Source: Nocardioides mangrovi (lineage in GTDB: Bacteria; Actinomycetota; Actinomycetes; Propionibacteriales; Nocardioidaceae). Taken from it: a stretch of DNA of 64,000 nucleotides. The notes below the pieces were generated by a model. That model searched no databases, was not told the origin of the DNA, and saw only the letters and a program-made list of their open reading frames with translations. Location: the NCBI RefSeq assembly GCF_020073815.1, contig NZ_JAIQZJ010000009.1, positions 157,395-221,394 of the forward strand. Reading direction: 5' to 3'. The first letter of the stretch is position 1. The number at the start of each line of letters is the position of its first letter. Made by a program: the position numbers and the translations under genes. Below, piece by piece: positions 1 to 8,567 of this stretch.

Positions 1-31
1 GCCTCCGATCGAAGGCCGGGGGTCAACAGTC

Positions 32-1504
32 GTGGAGTCGCAGGAGAACACACCGCTCGAGCTGGGTCGCTACTGGGCGGTCCTCAAGAGCCGCTGGCTC
101 GTCGTGCTCGGGTGCACGCTTCTCGGGGGAGCGTTGGCAGGGGCGTACGCCGTCACCTCGCCGACGACCTACACCGCGACGGCGGAGGTGAACCTCAACG
201 TCATCGCCGACCAGCCGTTCAGCACGCAGCGCTCGGCCTCGGGTCTGATCGACCCCGCGACCGAGACGCAGCTCGCGAAGTCGTCGGCGGTGCTGACCGA
301 CGCCGCGACCGACCTCGGCAACGGCACCACCATCGCCGACGTCCGGCGCGCGATGACGGTGACCGTGCTGCCCGAGGCCACGGTCGCGCGGATCACGTAC
401 GACGCCGGCACGCTCGACGACGCGCTCGCCGGGGCCGACGCCGTCAGCAAGGCCTTCGTCGACTACCGGACCGTCGCTGCCCAGGACAAGGTCGGCCGGA
501 TCAGCAACCAGCTCTCGAAGGAGCAGACCCAGGTGAGCACCGAGCTCACCGTGGTCAACAAGGCGATCGCGACGGCGAGCTCGAGCAACCAGCGGGCGGC
601 GGCGGTGAGCCGGCGCACGGTGCTCGAGGCCCAGCTGTCCAGCCTCCTCGACCAGCTGAGCTCGATCGCCAGCATCGACACCTCGGGCGGCTACGTGATC
701 ACCCAGGCGGAGGACAACGCGGTCGCCGTGCAGCCGCACACCCGCCTGCTCGTCCAGATGGGCCTGGCCGCCGGTCTGGTGATCGGGGTGATCGCCGCCT
801 TCGTGGTCAACGCCCTCGACCGTCGTCTGGCCACGGCGGCCGACATCGGGAAGGCCCACGGCGGGCCGGTGCTGGCGCAGCTCTCCGACCGGATGGCCGC
901 GGTGCCGGCGGCGCCCGGCGACGAGGACTCCTACCGCAGTGCCGCCGAGCGACTGCTCGCCGCGCGCGGCCACGAGCCGGGGGCGACGACCGTCGTGGAC
1001 CTCACGACCGGGGAGCACCCGACCGTCGCAGTGAACCTGGCGCTCGGCCTCGCCGCGTCGGTGACCGGACCGGTGCTGGTCGTCCTCGCCGAGGGCGAGG
1101 CCCGGCTCGCGGCCGAGCTCGTGGCGGACCACCACGGCCGCGCCGTCCCGAGTCCCTTCCCGGCCATCGGGCCCACCGCGGTACGTCTCGGGCGCGGGGT
1201 CCCCGCCAGCCAGGTCGACACGACACCGCCGGAGTACGTCGTGGTCGCGCTGCCCCCGGACGCCTCCCGGTCCACGGTCCTCGCCGCGGCACGGCGTACC
1301 GGCGGCGTCGTGGCCGTGGTCGAGTGCCGGCGGACCAGGTCGGGCACCCTGCGATCGCTCGAGGAGGACCTGTCGAGCGTCGGAGCGCCGGTCGTCGGGT
1401 CGGTGCTGGCGGCGCACGGATCGCGCCGAGGTCGCCGGCTGCGGAGGCGTCGTCGCGGGGTCACGGTGGAGAATCACGTGACCCTCGCGGCCGATGGCGT
1501 CTGA
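32..1504 (+). CDS. Wzz/YveK-like polysaccharide chain-length determinant with degenerate kinase-like tail
   Basis: Likely inner-membrane polysaccharide co-polymerase that sets chain length during export of a surface polysaccharide. Seen: a first membrane segment at about residues 22-42, an extracytoplasmic alpha/beta and coiled region (about 45-235), a second membrane segment (about 240-260), then a cytoplasmic domain. That domain resembles a BY-kinase/ParA fold (TVVDLTTGEHPTVAVNLALG) but has no Walker A lysine, and the protein ends in an Arg-rich stretch rather than a Tyr cluster. GTG start chosen because the Wzz motif (LGRYWAVLKSRW) begins soon after; the frame stays open to the window edge, so an upstream start is possible. 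It overlaps the flippase gene by 11 bp, so the two are co-transcribed. Family assignment is firm, kinase activity doubtful. Confidence 0.8.
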   Translation: MESQENTPLELGRYWAVLKSRWLVVLGCTLLGGALAGAYAVTSPTTYTATAEVNLNVIADQPFSTQRSASGLIDPATETQLAKSSAVLTDAATDLGNGTTIADVRRAMTVTVLPEATVARITYDAGTLDDALAGADAVSKAFVDYRTVAAQDKVGRISNQLSKEQTQVSTELTVVNKAIATASSSNQRAAAVSRRTVLEAQLSSLLDQLSSIASIDTSGGYVITQAEDNAVAVQPHTRLLVQMGLAAGLVIGVIAAFVVNALDRRLATAADIGKAHGGPVLAQLSDRMAAVPAAPGDEDSYRSAAERLLAARGHEPGATTVVDLTTGEHPTVAVNLALGLAASVTGPVLVVLAEGEARLAAELVADHHGRAVPSPFPAIGPTAVRLGRGVPASQVDTTPPEYVVVALPPDASRSTVLAAARRTGGVVAVVECRRTRSGTLRSLEEDLSSVGAPVVGSVLAAHGSRRGRRLRRRRRGVTVENHVTLAADGV

Positions 1505-3047
1505 CACGGTCACCGCCCCGTCCTCGGAACGGCCGGCCCGGAGCAGCGAGCTCGGGCGGGCCGCTCGGGGTGGTGCGGTCACCTTCGCGGGCGCTGCGGT
1601 CTCCGCGGGCGCCGGCTTCACCTTCAACGTGCTGCTGGCCCGCCTGGTCGGGCCGCACGGAGCCGGGGTCGTGCTCCAGTCGGTCGCGGTCTTCACGATC
1701 GCGCTCGCCGTCGCGAAGTTCGGGCTCGACACCACGGCGGTCTGGCTGCTGCCCCGCCTGGTGCGCACGGAGCCCGGCCGGGTCCGGCCCGCCCTGACCG
1801 CCACGTGCGGGCTCTCGTTCGTGGTGCCGCTGGCGGCCGTCGCCGTCTGGCTGGTGGTGTGGCTGGCCCGGCTCCGGTCGTCGGGGTCGGAGGTGGTCGA
1901 CGCGGTCACGATCGCCCTGGTCTTCCTGCCGGCCGCGAGCCTGATGACGGTGGCCCTGGCCGCGACCCGGGCCTTCGGCGGCGTGCTCGCCTTCAACGGC
2001 GTCGGGAACGTCCTCGTGCCCGGCCTCCGGCCGCTCACCCTCGTGCTGGTGTGGGCGGTCGGCGGGGGAGCGCTCGCGATCTCGGGCGCCTGGGCGGCCT
2101 GCTGCCTCCTCGGCGCCGTCGTCGCGGTCCTCGTGCTGCTGCGCATGGTCCGGCGCCGCGACCTCGGCCCCCCGACCTCCTGGCGACCCGATCGCGGACT
2201 CGTGCGTCACATCGTCGGCTACTCCGGCCCCCGGACCGTGATGGCGGTGATGGAGCAGACCATCATCTGGGTCGACGTCCTCCTCGTCGGTGTCCTGCTC
2301 GGCGCCACCGCCGCCGGCGTGTACGGCGCGGCCGCGCGCTTCGTCGCGGCCGGGGTGGTCGCGATGACCGCGCTGCGGATCGTCGTCGCCCCGCGCTTCA
2401 GCGCCCTGCTCGCCGAGGACCGGCGCGCCGAAGTCGCCGAGCTCTACACCGCGACCGCGCGCTGGGTGCTGCTGCTGGGCGCGCCCATCTACCTCCTGCT
2501 CGCCGTCTTCTCGCCGACGGTGCTGCGCTGGCTCGGCCCCGGGTTCGCCGACGGCGTCACGCCGATGGTCGTCCTCAGCCTGGGCTCGGTCGTCGTCCTC
2601 GCCGCCGGCAACGTGCAGTCGCTGCTGCTGATGAGCGGGCGCAGCGGCTGGGGCGCGTTCAACAAGTCGGTCGTCGTCTGCTTCAACGTGAGCGCCAACC
2701 TCGTGGCGATCCCGCGCTGGGGCATCGACGGCGCCGCCGTCGTGTGGGCGGCCAGCATGGCGCTCGACACCGTCCTCGCCGCCTACCAGGTACGTCGGGG
2801 CATCGGCGTCTCGCCGGCGCTGCCCGCGATCGCGGGGACGGTGCTCGCCGTCACCGGCTGCGTCGCCCTCCCCGCCCTGGCGGTCGTGGCGGTCGCCGGC
2901 CAGGGGTCCCTCCAGCTGGTCGTGGCCGCCCTGCTCGGGGTGCTCGTGCTGGGCACCTACTGCGTCCTCGACCGTCGCCGGCTGCGTCTGGACGCACTGG
3001 CCACGGTGAGGGATCGCGGCCGCCGTACCTCCCTCAATAGTGGGTAA
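1494..3047 (+). CDS. Wzx-type oligosaccharide flippase (MOP superfamily)
   Basis: Predicted integral membrane protein of 517 aa with about 12-14 hydrophobic segments throughout, matching MOP/PST polysaccharide flippases that move lipid-linked repeat units across the membrane. Seen: repeated long hydrophobic stretches (AGAGFTFNVLLARLVG, VVPLAAVAVWLVVWLA) and a short polar N-terminus. Its start lies inside the preceding Wzz-like gene and its stop overlaps the following oxidoreductase start, so it belongs to one polysaccharide operon. No polymerase or glycosyltransferase is visible nearby; those genes may lie upstream of the window. The exact substrate cannot be told. Confidence 0.82.
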   Translation: MASDTVTAPSSERPARSSELGRAARGGAVTFAGAAVSAGAGFTFNVLLARLVGPHGAGVVLQSVAVFTIALAVAKFGLDTTAVWLLPRLVRTEPGRVRPALTATCGLSFVVPLAAVAVWLVVWLARLRSSGSEVVDAVTIALVFLPAASLMTVALAATRAFGGVLAFNGVGNVLVPGLRPLTLVLVWAVGGGALAISGAWAACCLLGAVVAVLVLLRMVRRRDLGPPTSWRPDRGLVRHIVGYSGPRTVMAVMEQTIIWVDVLLVGVLLGATAAGVYGAAARFVAAGVVAMTALRIVVAPRFSALLAEDRRAEVAELYTATARWVLLLGAPIYLLLAVFSPTVLRWLGPGFADGVTPMVVLSLGSVVVLAAGNVQSLLLMSGRSGWGAFNKSVVVCFNVSANLVAIPRWGIDGAAVVWAASMALDTVLAAYQVRRGIGVSPALPAIAGTVLAVTGCVALPALAVVAVAGQGSLQLVVAALLGVLVLGTYCVLDRRRLRLDALATVRDRGRRTSLNSG

Positions 3048-4356
3048 TCGGCACCCGGTCCGCCCCGACGCCCTCACCGCAGCGGCTGAGATACCGGCCA
3101 TGACGACGTTCCTCGACCGCCCGGCCGCCGCCGTGGCCGCCGGCCCGGACAGCACCCCGACCACGATGCTGCGGGTCGCGGTGGTCGGGGTCGGCAAGAT
3201 GGGTCTCTCGCACCTGTCGCTCCTGCGGGCGCACCCGCGGGTCATGGTCGAGGTCGTCTGCGACGCGAACGGCTACGTCCTCGACGTGCTCGGCACCCAC
3301 ACGGGGCTGCACTCGGCCACCGACTACGCCGCGATGCTGGACGCCGTCGACATCGACGCGGTCGTCATCGCCACCCCGACCCAGGCGCACTACCCGATGG
3401 TGCGGGCCGCGATCGAGCGTGGCCTGCACGTCTTCTGCGAGAAGCCGCTGACCCTCTCCTCGGAGCAGTCCGAGGAGCTCGCCCGGCTGGCCGAGGAGCG
3501 CGGCGTGGTCGGCCAGGTCGGCTACCACAACCGCTTCGTCGCCGCCTTCGCCGAGGCCGAGCGCCTCGTGGAGATGGGCGCGATCGGCACCGTCCACCAC
3601 GCGCTCGCCGAGGCCTACGGCCCGGTCGTGCTCAAGCCCAAGGGCGGCACCTGGCGCTCCCGGCGGGCGGAGGGCGGCGGCTGCCTCTACGACTACGCCG
3701 CCCACCCGCTCGACCTGATGACCTGGTTCCTCGGCGAGCCGACCGCGGTGCGCGGCACGACCCTCGGACGGGTCTACTCCGCCGACACCGAGGACGAGGT
3801 CTACGCGACCCTGGAGTACGGCGGCGCCAGTGCCCAGCTCTCCGTCAACTGGTCGGACGAGTCCTACCGCAAGATGACCACGCGGCTGACCCTGTGGGGC
3901 AGCCACGGCCGGATCACCGTCGACCGCCAGGAGTGCCAGGTCTACCTGCGCGAGTCGGCCGTCGCCCCCGAGGGCTACCGGCACGGCTGGAACGTCAAGT
4001 ACACGACCGAGCTCACGCCTCCCGTCTGGTTCTACGTGCGCGGCGAGGAGTACAGCGCCGAGCTCGACTACTTCGTGCGCAACGCCCTCGGCGAGCTCGC
4101 GCCGGAGGAGGCGCAGGACCTCAACACCTTCGAGTCCGCCGCGGTCACCGACCGGGTGATCGAGATGCTGCTCGCCGACGCCGCCGGCGCGCCCGTCACG
4201 CCCGCTCCCCGCTCGCCGGCGCGCCCGGCCGCGCCCACCACCCGACGTACGACGACCCGCGCAGACCGGCTGCGCGAGATCGGCAGCACGGCGCTCGGCG
4301 GTCTTCGCCGCGGCGTCGACAAGGTTCGACGAACCATGGGGGACAAGCACCGATGA
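3040..4356 (+). CDS. Gfo/Idh/MocA family oxidoreductase
   Basis: NAD(P)-dependent sugar-modifying dehydrogenase of about 438 aa. Seen: a Rossmann N-terminus (RVAVVGVGKMGLSHLSLLRAHP), the family signature EKPLTLSSEQ, and a C-terminal alpha/beta domain containing GGGCLYDYAAHPLDLMTWF, where the His/Asp are typical catalytic residues. The last ~50 residues are Ala/Pro/Arg-rich and not part of the fold. GTG at 3040 overlaps the flippase stop; an ATG at 3100 is equally plausible and would shorten the protein by 20 residues before the Rossmann fold. Context suggests it makes a nucleotide sugar for the polysaccharide; the substrate is not determinable. Confidence 0.85.
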   Translation: MGNRHPVRPDALTAAAEIPAMTTFLDRPAAAVAAGPDSTPTTMLRVAVVGVGKMGLSHLSLLRAHPRVMVEVVCDANGYVLDVLGTHTGLHSATDYAAMLDAVDIDAVVIATPTQAHYPMVRAAIERGLHVFCEKPLTLSSEQSEELARLAEERGVVGQVGYHNRFVAAFAEAERLVEMGAIGTVHHALAEAYGPVVLKPKGGTWRSRRAEGGGCLYDYAAHPLDLMTWFLGEPTAVRGTTLGRVYSADTEDEVYATLEYGGASAQLSVNWSDESYRKMTTRLTLWGSHGRITVDRQECQVYLRESAVAPEGYRHGWNVKYTTELTPPVWFYVRGEEYSAELDYFVRNALGELAPEEAQDLNTFESAAVTDRVIEMLLADAAGAPVTPAPRSPARPAAPTTRRTTTRADRLREIGSTALGGLRRGVDKVRRTMGDKHR

Positions 4357-5267
4357 GCACCATCACGCACGACCCAGGAGTCATGGACCGGCTCCTGTTC
4401 GGGGACAACCAGTTCTTCGGGGTCAACCACATGTCCGAGGAGAAGGCGCGCGCCCAGGCGATGCGCTTCCAGGACCTCGACGCGGTCATGGCCGTGCTCG
4501 ACGCGGCGTACGACGAGGGCATCCACACCTTCATGTGCACCACGCACGAGCGCGTCGCCGAGATCGTCGAGGTCGTACGCAGCCAGCCGGAGCGCTACGC
4601 CGGCTTCACCTTCTACCCGTGCATGCCCTACGCCCACAAGTACGCCAACGCCGTGACGGACTACGGCATGCTGGGCGCTCTGCGGCGGTTCCTGCCGGAC
4701 GACGGCCTCGTCGCCACGGCCTTCAAGGGCGGTCGCGCGGTCGCGCGCAAGGACGTCGAGAGCATGATCACGATGCTGATCGACGCCGAGATGAGCATGT
4801 TCCGCGGCGTCCCCACGCCGGTGGTCTTCCTGCAGAACGTCGTCGTCGACCTGCTGCTCGGGCTCGGCTTCGACGAGGCGTTCGCCGTCTTCGCCCACCA
4901 CGTCCGCGACAAGTACGGCGCCGAGCCCGGCTACATCACGATGAACCTGGTCCCGCTGCTCGACGTCCTCGACCGGGTCGGCATCGAGAACCCCATCGTG
5001 TGCAGCAACATGAACAAGCTGGAGTTCCGGATGTCCGGGGGCGCGGACGGCTACCGCGCGGTGCTCGAGGAGCGGCAGTTCCGGGCGATCGCGATGTCGG
5101 TCTTCGCCTCCGGCGCCCTCTCGCCGCAGGAGGCGTTCGGCTGGGTGGCGGAGTTCCCGGCCATCGAGTCCGTGGTGTTCGGCGCCTCGACCGCCGCCCA
5201 CATCCACAGCACGCGAGAGATCGCCGACCAGGTCTGGCCGCGCGCTGCCGTCCCGGGACGGTCGTGA
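4353..5267 (+). CDS. Aldo/keto-reductase-like TIM-barrel protein
   Basis: 304-aa cytoplasmic protein. The N-terminus (DRLLFGDNQFFGVNHMSEE) and C-terminus (IESVVFGASTAAHIHSTREI) match the ends of an AKR-type barrel, where the C-terminal motif binds the cofactor phosphate. I do not see a complete Asp-Tyr-Lys-His tetrad, so activity is uncertain. ATGA overlap with the upstream oxidoreductase and TGATG overlap with the next gene show translational coupling. In this setting it probably acts with the Gfo/Idh/MocA enzyme in sugar conversion (inference). It could instead be a catalytically inert homologue. Confidence 0.6.
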   Translation: MSTITHDPGVMDRLLFGDNQFFGVNHMSEEKARAQAMRFQDLDAVMAVLDAAYDEGIHTFMCTTHERVAEIVEVVRSQPERYAGFTFYPCMPYAHKYANAVTDYGMLGALRRFLPDDGLVATAFKGGRAVARKDVESMITMLIDAEMSMFRGVPTPVVFLQNVVVDLLLGLGFDEAFAVFAHHVRDKYGAEPGYITMNLVPLLDVLDRVGIENPIVCSNMNKLEFRMSGGADGYRAVLEERQFRAIAMSVFASGALSPQEAFGWVAEFPAIESVVFGASTAAHIHSTREIADQVWPRAAVPGRS

Positions 5268-6427
5268 TGTCACGCGCCCGGACCTGGGTCGGGGTGCTCG
5301 CCGCACTGGCCTCGGCCGCGACGCTGACGCTCGTGGTGCCCGGGCCCGCGACGGCACAGCTGGCCTCGCCCACCGCGGCGTCGTGGGCCTGGGGCGTCAA
5401 CGGCCCGGTCTACGCCGTGGCGACCTCGGGCGACAAGCTCATCGTCGGTGGTGCCTTCAGCAAGGCGGTGGGTCGCAACGGCGCGACCCTGCCCCGGCGC
5501 AACCTCGCGGCGTTCTCGCTGCGCACCGGGCGGCCGCTCAAGGGCTGGGTCGCCAACACCGACGGCACGGTCTTCGCCCTCAACACGTCGAAGTCGTCGG
5601 TCTGGGTCGGCGGCGCGTTCGAGGTGATCGGAGGCAGCGGCCAGGAGCACGTCGCGAAGCTCTCCCTGAGCAATGGCGCCGTCTCCCCGGGGTTCGTCCT
5701 CGACACCAACGGCGCCGTCCGGGCGTTCGCCCGGCAGGGCAACCGGCTCTTCGCCGGCGGCGACTTCACCTCGGCGCAGGAGGAGCCGCACGCCCACGTC
5801 GTCGCGGTCGACGCGACCACGGGCGCCACCGATCCGGCCTTCACGGCGGCCACGGACGGCACGGTCCGCGCACTCGCCCTGAAGGGCGCACGCCTCTACG
5901 TCGGCGGCAACTTCACGACGATCGACGACCGGCTCCGGACCGGGATGGGCAGCGTGGACCCGATGTCCGGTGCCGTGTCGACGCAGATCTTCCGCTACCC
6001 CAACGCCTCGCGCACCACGCCGGCGCTCGTCAACGCGATCGACGTCAGCAGCGACGGCCGCGTCGTGGCCGCGATGGGTGGCAAGCCGATCAACGGCAAC
6101 CAGGCGGTGGGCTGGGGCCCCTCGGCCGGCAAGGCCGCCTGGCGCGTGCACTTCGCCGGCGACGCCCAGGCGGTCCGCCTCGCGGGCGGCACGGCGTACG
6201 TCGGGATCCACGGCAAGTACAAGGGCAACGGGTCCCTGCACCTGCTGGCGATCGACGCTCGCACGGGCAAGGTGTCGTCGACGTTCCGGCCGGCGTTCAC
6301 GGGCTTCTGGGGCGTGCGGTCGATCGCGGTCTCGTCGCGCGGGATCGTCGCCGGCGGCCAGTTCAGCAAGGTCGACCAGAAGCGGCGCAACCGGGTGGCG
6401 TTCTTCCCGTTCGGGACGAAGGGGTGA
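5267..6427 (+). CDS. Exported beta-propeller protein with NHL/delta-60-like repeats
   Basis: 386-aa secreted protein. Seen: a signal peptide (residues 1-30, ending TATAQ) followed by repeated blades of the form LxVGGxF (KLIVGGAFSKAVG, VWVGGAFEVIG, LFAGGDFTSAQ, LYVGGNFTTID, IVAGGQFSKVD), about 40-50 residues apart. This repeat type forms beta-propellers and recurs in the 1348-aa protein at 9690. No anchor or sortase signal is visible, so it is probably extracellular. Overlaps both neighbours by 1-4 nt. Role unknown; it may bind the polysaccharide made by the operon. Confidence 0.7.
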   Translation: MSRARTWVGVLAALASAATLTLVVPGPATAQLASPTAASWAWGVNGPVYAVATSGDKLIVGGAFSKAVGRNGATLPRRNLAAFSLRTGRPLKGWVANTDGTVFALNTSKSSVWVGGAFEVIGGSGQEHVAKLSLSNGAVSPGFVLDTNGAVRAFARQGNRLFAGGDFTSAQEEPHAHVVAVDATTGATDPAFTAATDGTVRALALKGARLYVGGNFTTIDDRLRTGMGSVDPMSGAVSTQIFRYPNASRTTPALVNAIDVSSDGRVVAAMGGKPINGNQAVGWGPSAGKAAWRVHFAGDAQAVRLAGGTAYVGIHGKYKGNGSLHLLAIDARTGKVSSTFRPAFTGFWGVRSIAVSSRGIVAGGQFSKVDQKRRNRVAFFPFGTKG

Positions 6428-7323
6428 GGGGCGTGGCATCGACGACCGAGATCAAGGCCCGCGTCCCGCGGCCGGCGATGGACCTCGCCAACTGGACGAC
6501 GCGGCAGTGGGGTCTCGCGACCGCCGCTCGGCGCGGGCTCCCGGACTTCCTCGTCATCGGGACCAAGCGCGGCGGCACGACCTCGCTCTTCAACTACCTC
6601 CTCATGCACCCGGGCATCCTGGGGCTCTACCCGCAGGTCCGCGGTCGGAAGAGCACCGACTACTTCTTCCGCAACCTGCACCTGGGGGAGCCCTGGTACC
6701 GCTCGCACTTCCACACCGACGCCCACCTGGAGCGGGCCACCCGGCGGCTGGGCTACCGCCCGCAGTCCGGGGAGGCATCGCCGTTCTACATGTGGGACGA
6801 GCGGATCCCGGAGCGGGTGCACGAGCTCGCGCCGTCGGTGAAGGCCATCGCGCTGGTGCGCGACCCCGTGGAGCGGGCCTGGTCGCACTACCAGGAGCGG
6901 GTGCAGAACGGCGTCGAGCCGCTGTCCTTCCCCGAGGCGCTCGAGGCCGAGGAGCGTCGGACCGCCCACGAGCTCGAGCGGATGCGCAACGACCCGGACT
7001 ACCACGCCGACGCGTGGGACTGGTACGCCTACCGGCAGCGCGGGGTCTACCTCCCGCAGCTGGAGACCTGGACCGCAACGTTTCCGCGCGAGCAGCTGCT
7101 GGTGCTGCGCAGCGAGGACATGTACGCCGACGTGCAGTCGGCCTTCGACACCACGTGCGAGTTCCTCGGGCTCCCGTCGGTCGAGCTGCCGACGCGCAAG
7201 ACGTTCAACGCCAGCGCACGGGCACCGATGCCGGAGTCGGTGCGCGCCGAGCTGACCGACTTCTACGCGCCGCACAACGCCCGGCTCGAGGCCTTCCTCG
7301 GCCGCTCGCTGCACTGGTCGTGA
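6424..7323 (+). CDS. PAPS-dependent sulfotransferase
   Basis: 299-aa enzyme predicted to transfer sulfate from PAPS to a carbohydrate hydroxyl. Seen: the 5'-phosphosulfate-binding loop IGTKRGGTTSL at about residues 45-55 and the 3'-phosphate motif VRDPVERAWSHY (about 145-156, Arg146 and Ser154), plus a C-terminal FNASARAPM stretch. GTG at 6424 makes a GTGA overlap with the upstream stop; a second GTG at 6433 is possible. No signal peptide, so it acts in the cytoplasm, probably on lipid-linked or nucleotide-activated glycan before export. One of two sulfotransferases in this operon, the other at 8564. Confidence 0.85.
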   Translation: MRGVASTTEIKARVPRPAMDLANWTTRQWGLATAARRGLPDFLVIGTKRGGTTSLFNYLLMHPGILGLYPQVRGRKSTDYFFRNLHLGEPWYRSHFHTDAHLERATRRLGYRPQSGEASPFYMWDERIPERVHELAPSVKAIALVRDPVERAWSHYQERVQNGVEPLSFPEALEAEERRTAHELERMRNDPDYHADAWDWYAYRQRGVYLPQLETWTATFPREQLLVLRSEDMYADVQSAFDTTCEFLGLPSVELPTRKTFNASARAPMPESVRAELTDFYAPHNARLEAFLGRSLHWS

Positions 7324-8567
7324 TCGCGGTGCACCCTCTCGACCACGTGACCGAGCAGCTGTGGGCGCCGGCCTTCTCCCGCTCCGGCGCGCTGCGTGCG
7401 GTGGTCGATCCCGCGCCCGACCAGGAGTGGCGCACGGTGGAGTCCTACTGGCTCGTGCCCAACGCCGAGTCGGCCCGGCTGCTCGTGCCGCGACGGCCGC
7501 GCACGACCGCGAGCCGCGCGCTCACCAACTACCGCCGGCTGCGGACCCCGGGCACCAACGTCGCCCGCTTCGCCCTCGGGGCGGCCGCCCGGCTCGGCGT
7601 TCCGCTGTCGGCGTCGACGGTGGAGGTGCAGGTGCGCCACGACGCGCCGCCCGGCACCGCGGACCTCCTGCCGCTCGCCCGGCTCTCCGAGGCGCTCGGC
7701 CGGCAGGTCTTCGCGTCGACGGGCGTGCGGACCAGCGACAACCGCAAGACGATGCTCCAGCTCGTCGACGCGGTCGGGGAGCCCGTCGGCTACGCGAAGG
7801 TCGGCTGGGACGAGGTGACCGACCGGCTGGTCGCGACCGAGGGCGACGTGCTCGCCGCGATCGGTGGCGGCGACGGCCCGGTCCGCGCGCCGCGGCTGAT
7901 CGCGCGACTCGACTACCTCGGGCACCCGGTCACCGTCACCGAGCCGCTCCCGGCGGACGCGCGCGGGTCCCTCACCCGGGTGGCCGAGCCGACCTCCGAG
8001 GAGCTCTTCGCGCTGACCCCGGTCGTCCGCCACGCCAGGATCGCCGAGACCGGGCAGCTCCGAGCGGTGCGCGCACGCCTGGACGAGGCCCTCGACGCGC
8101 CGCACGTCCGGGAGCTCGCCGGTCAGGCGCTCGCGGTCTCGGCCGAGGTCGCCGCCCACGACGTACCCCTGCCGGTCACGGACCGCTGGCACGGCGACCT
8201 CGCTCCCTGGAACCGCGCCCGTGACGCCGAGGGCCGCCTCTGGATCTGGGACTGGGAGAACGCCGAGCCGGACGCGGTCGCCGGCCTCGACGCCCTCCAC
8301 TGGGCCTTCTCCACCCAGCGCCTGGCCGCGCGGGACGTCGACCGGATGTCGCTCCCGGACGCCCTCGCCGCCGCCAACCACCACCTCGCGGCCATCGGTC
8401 TCGGCGAGGCGGACCGAGCCGTCGTCGCCGCGGCGTACGCCGTCACGACGGTGGAGCGCGCCTGCACGATCGCCCGCCACTCGGGCACCTGGGAGACCGC
8501 GTTCATCTCGCCCGACGGGCTGGCGCACCTGCTGCGCCAGGCCGCGTCCCGACAGGAGTCATCATGA
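7320..8567 (+). CDS. Phosphotransferase with APH/choline-kinase-like catalytic motif
   Basis: 415-aa protein of the protein-kinase-like/aminoglycoside-phosphotransferase superfamily. Seen: the catalytic loop HGDLAPWN at about residues 291-298 (catalytic Asp293, Asn298) and a metal-binding Asp in IWDWENAE at about residue 311. The N-terminal half has no recognisable family. GTG start overlaps the upstream sulfotransferase stop (GTGA) and the stop overlaps the next start (ATGA). Lying between two sulfotransferases, it may phosphorylate a sugar or lipid intermediate of the same glycan, but the substrate is unknown. Antibiotic resistance is unlikely given the context. Confidence 0.6.
   Translation: MIAVHPLDHVTEQLWAPAFSRSGALRAVVDPAPDQEWRTVESYWLVPNAESARLLVPRRPRTTASRALTNYRRLRTPGTNVARFALGAAARLGVPLSASTVEVQVRHDAPPGTADLLPLARLSEALGRQVFASTGVRTSDNRKTMLQLVDAVGEPVGYAKVGWDEVTDRLVATEGDVLAAIGGGDGPVRAPRLIARLDYLGHPVTVTEPLPADARGSLTRVAEPTSEELFALTPVVRHARIAETGQLRAVRARLDEALDAPHVRELAGQALAVSAEVAAHDVPLPVTDRWHGDLAPWNRARDAEGRLWIWDWENAEPDAVAGLDALHWAFSTQRLAARDVDRMSLPDALAAANHHLAAIGLGEADRAVVAAAYAVTTVERACTIARHSGTWETAFISPDGLAHLLRQAASRQESS

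Noticed and set aside
23..2146. 707-aa open frame on the - strand over the Wzz/flippase genes
   Set aside because: Arg/Pro/Thr-biased composition typical of antisense frames in high-GC DNA; the + strand genes have clear family features.
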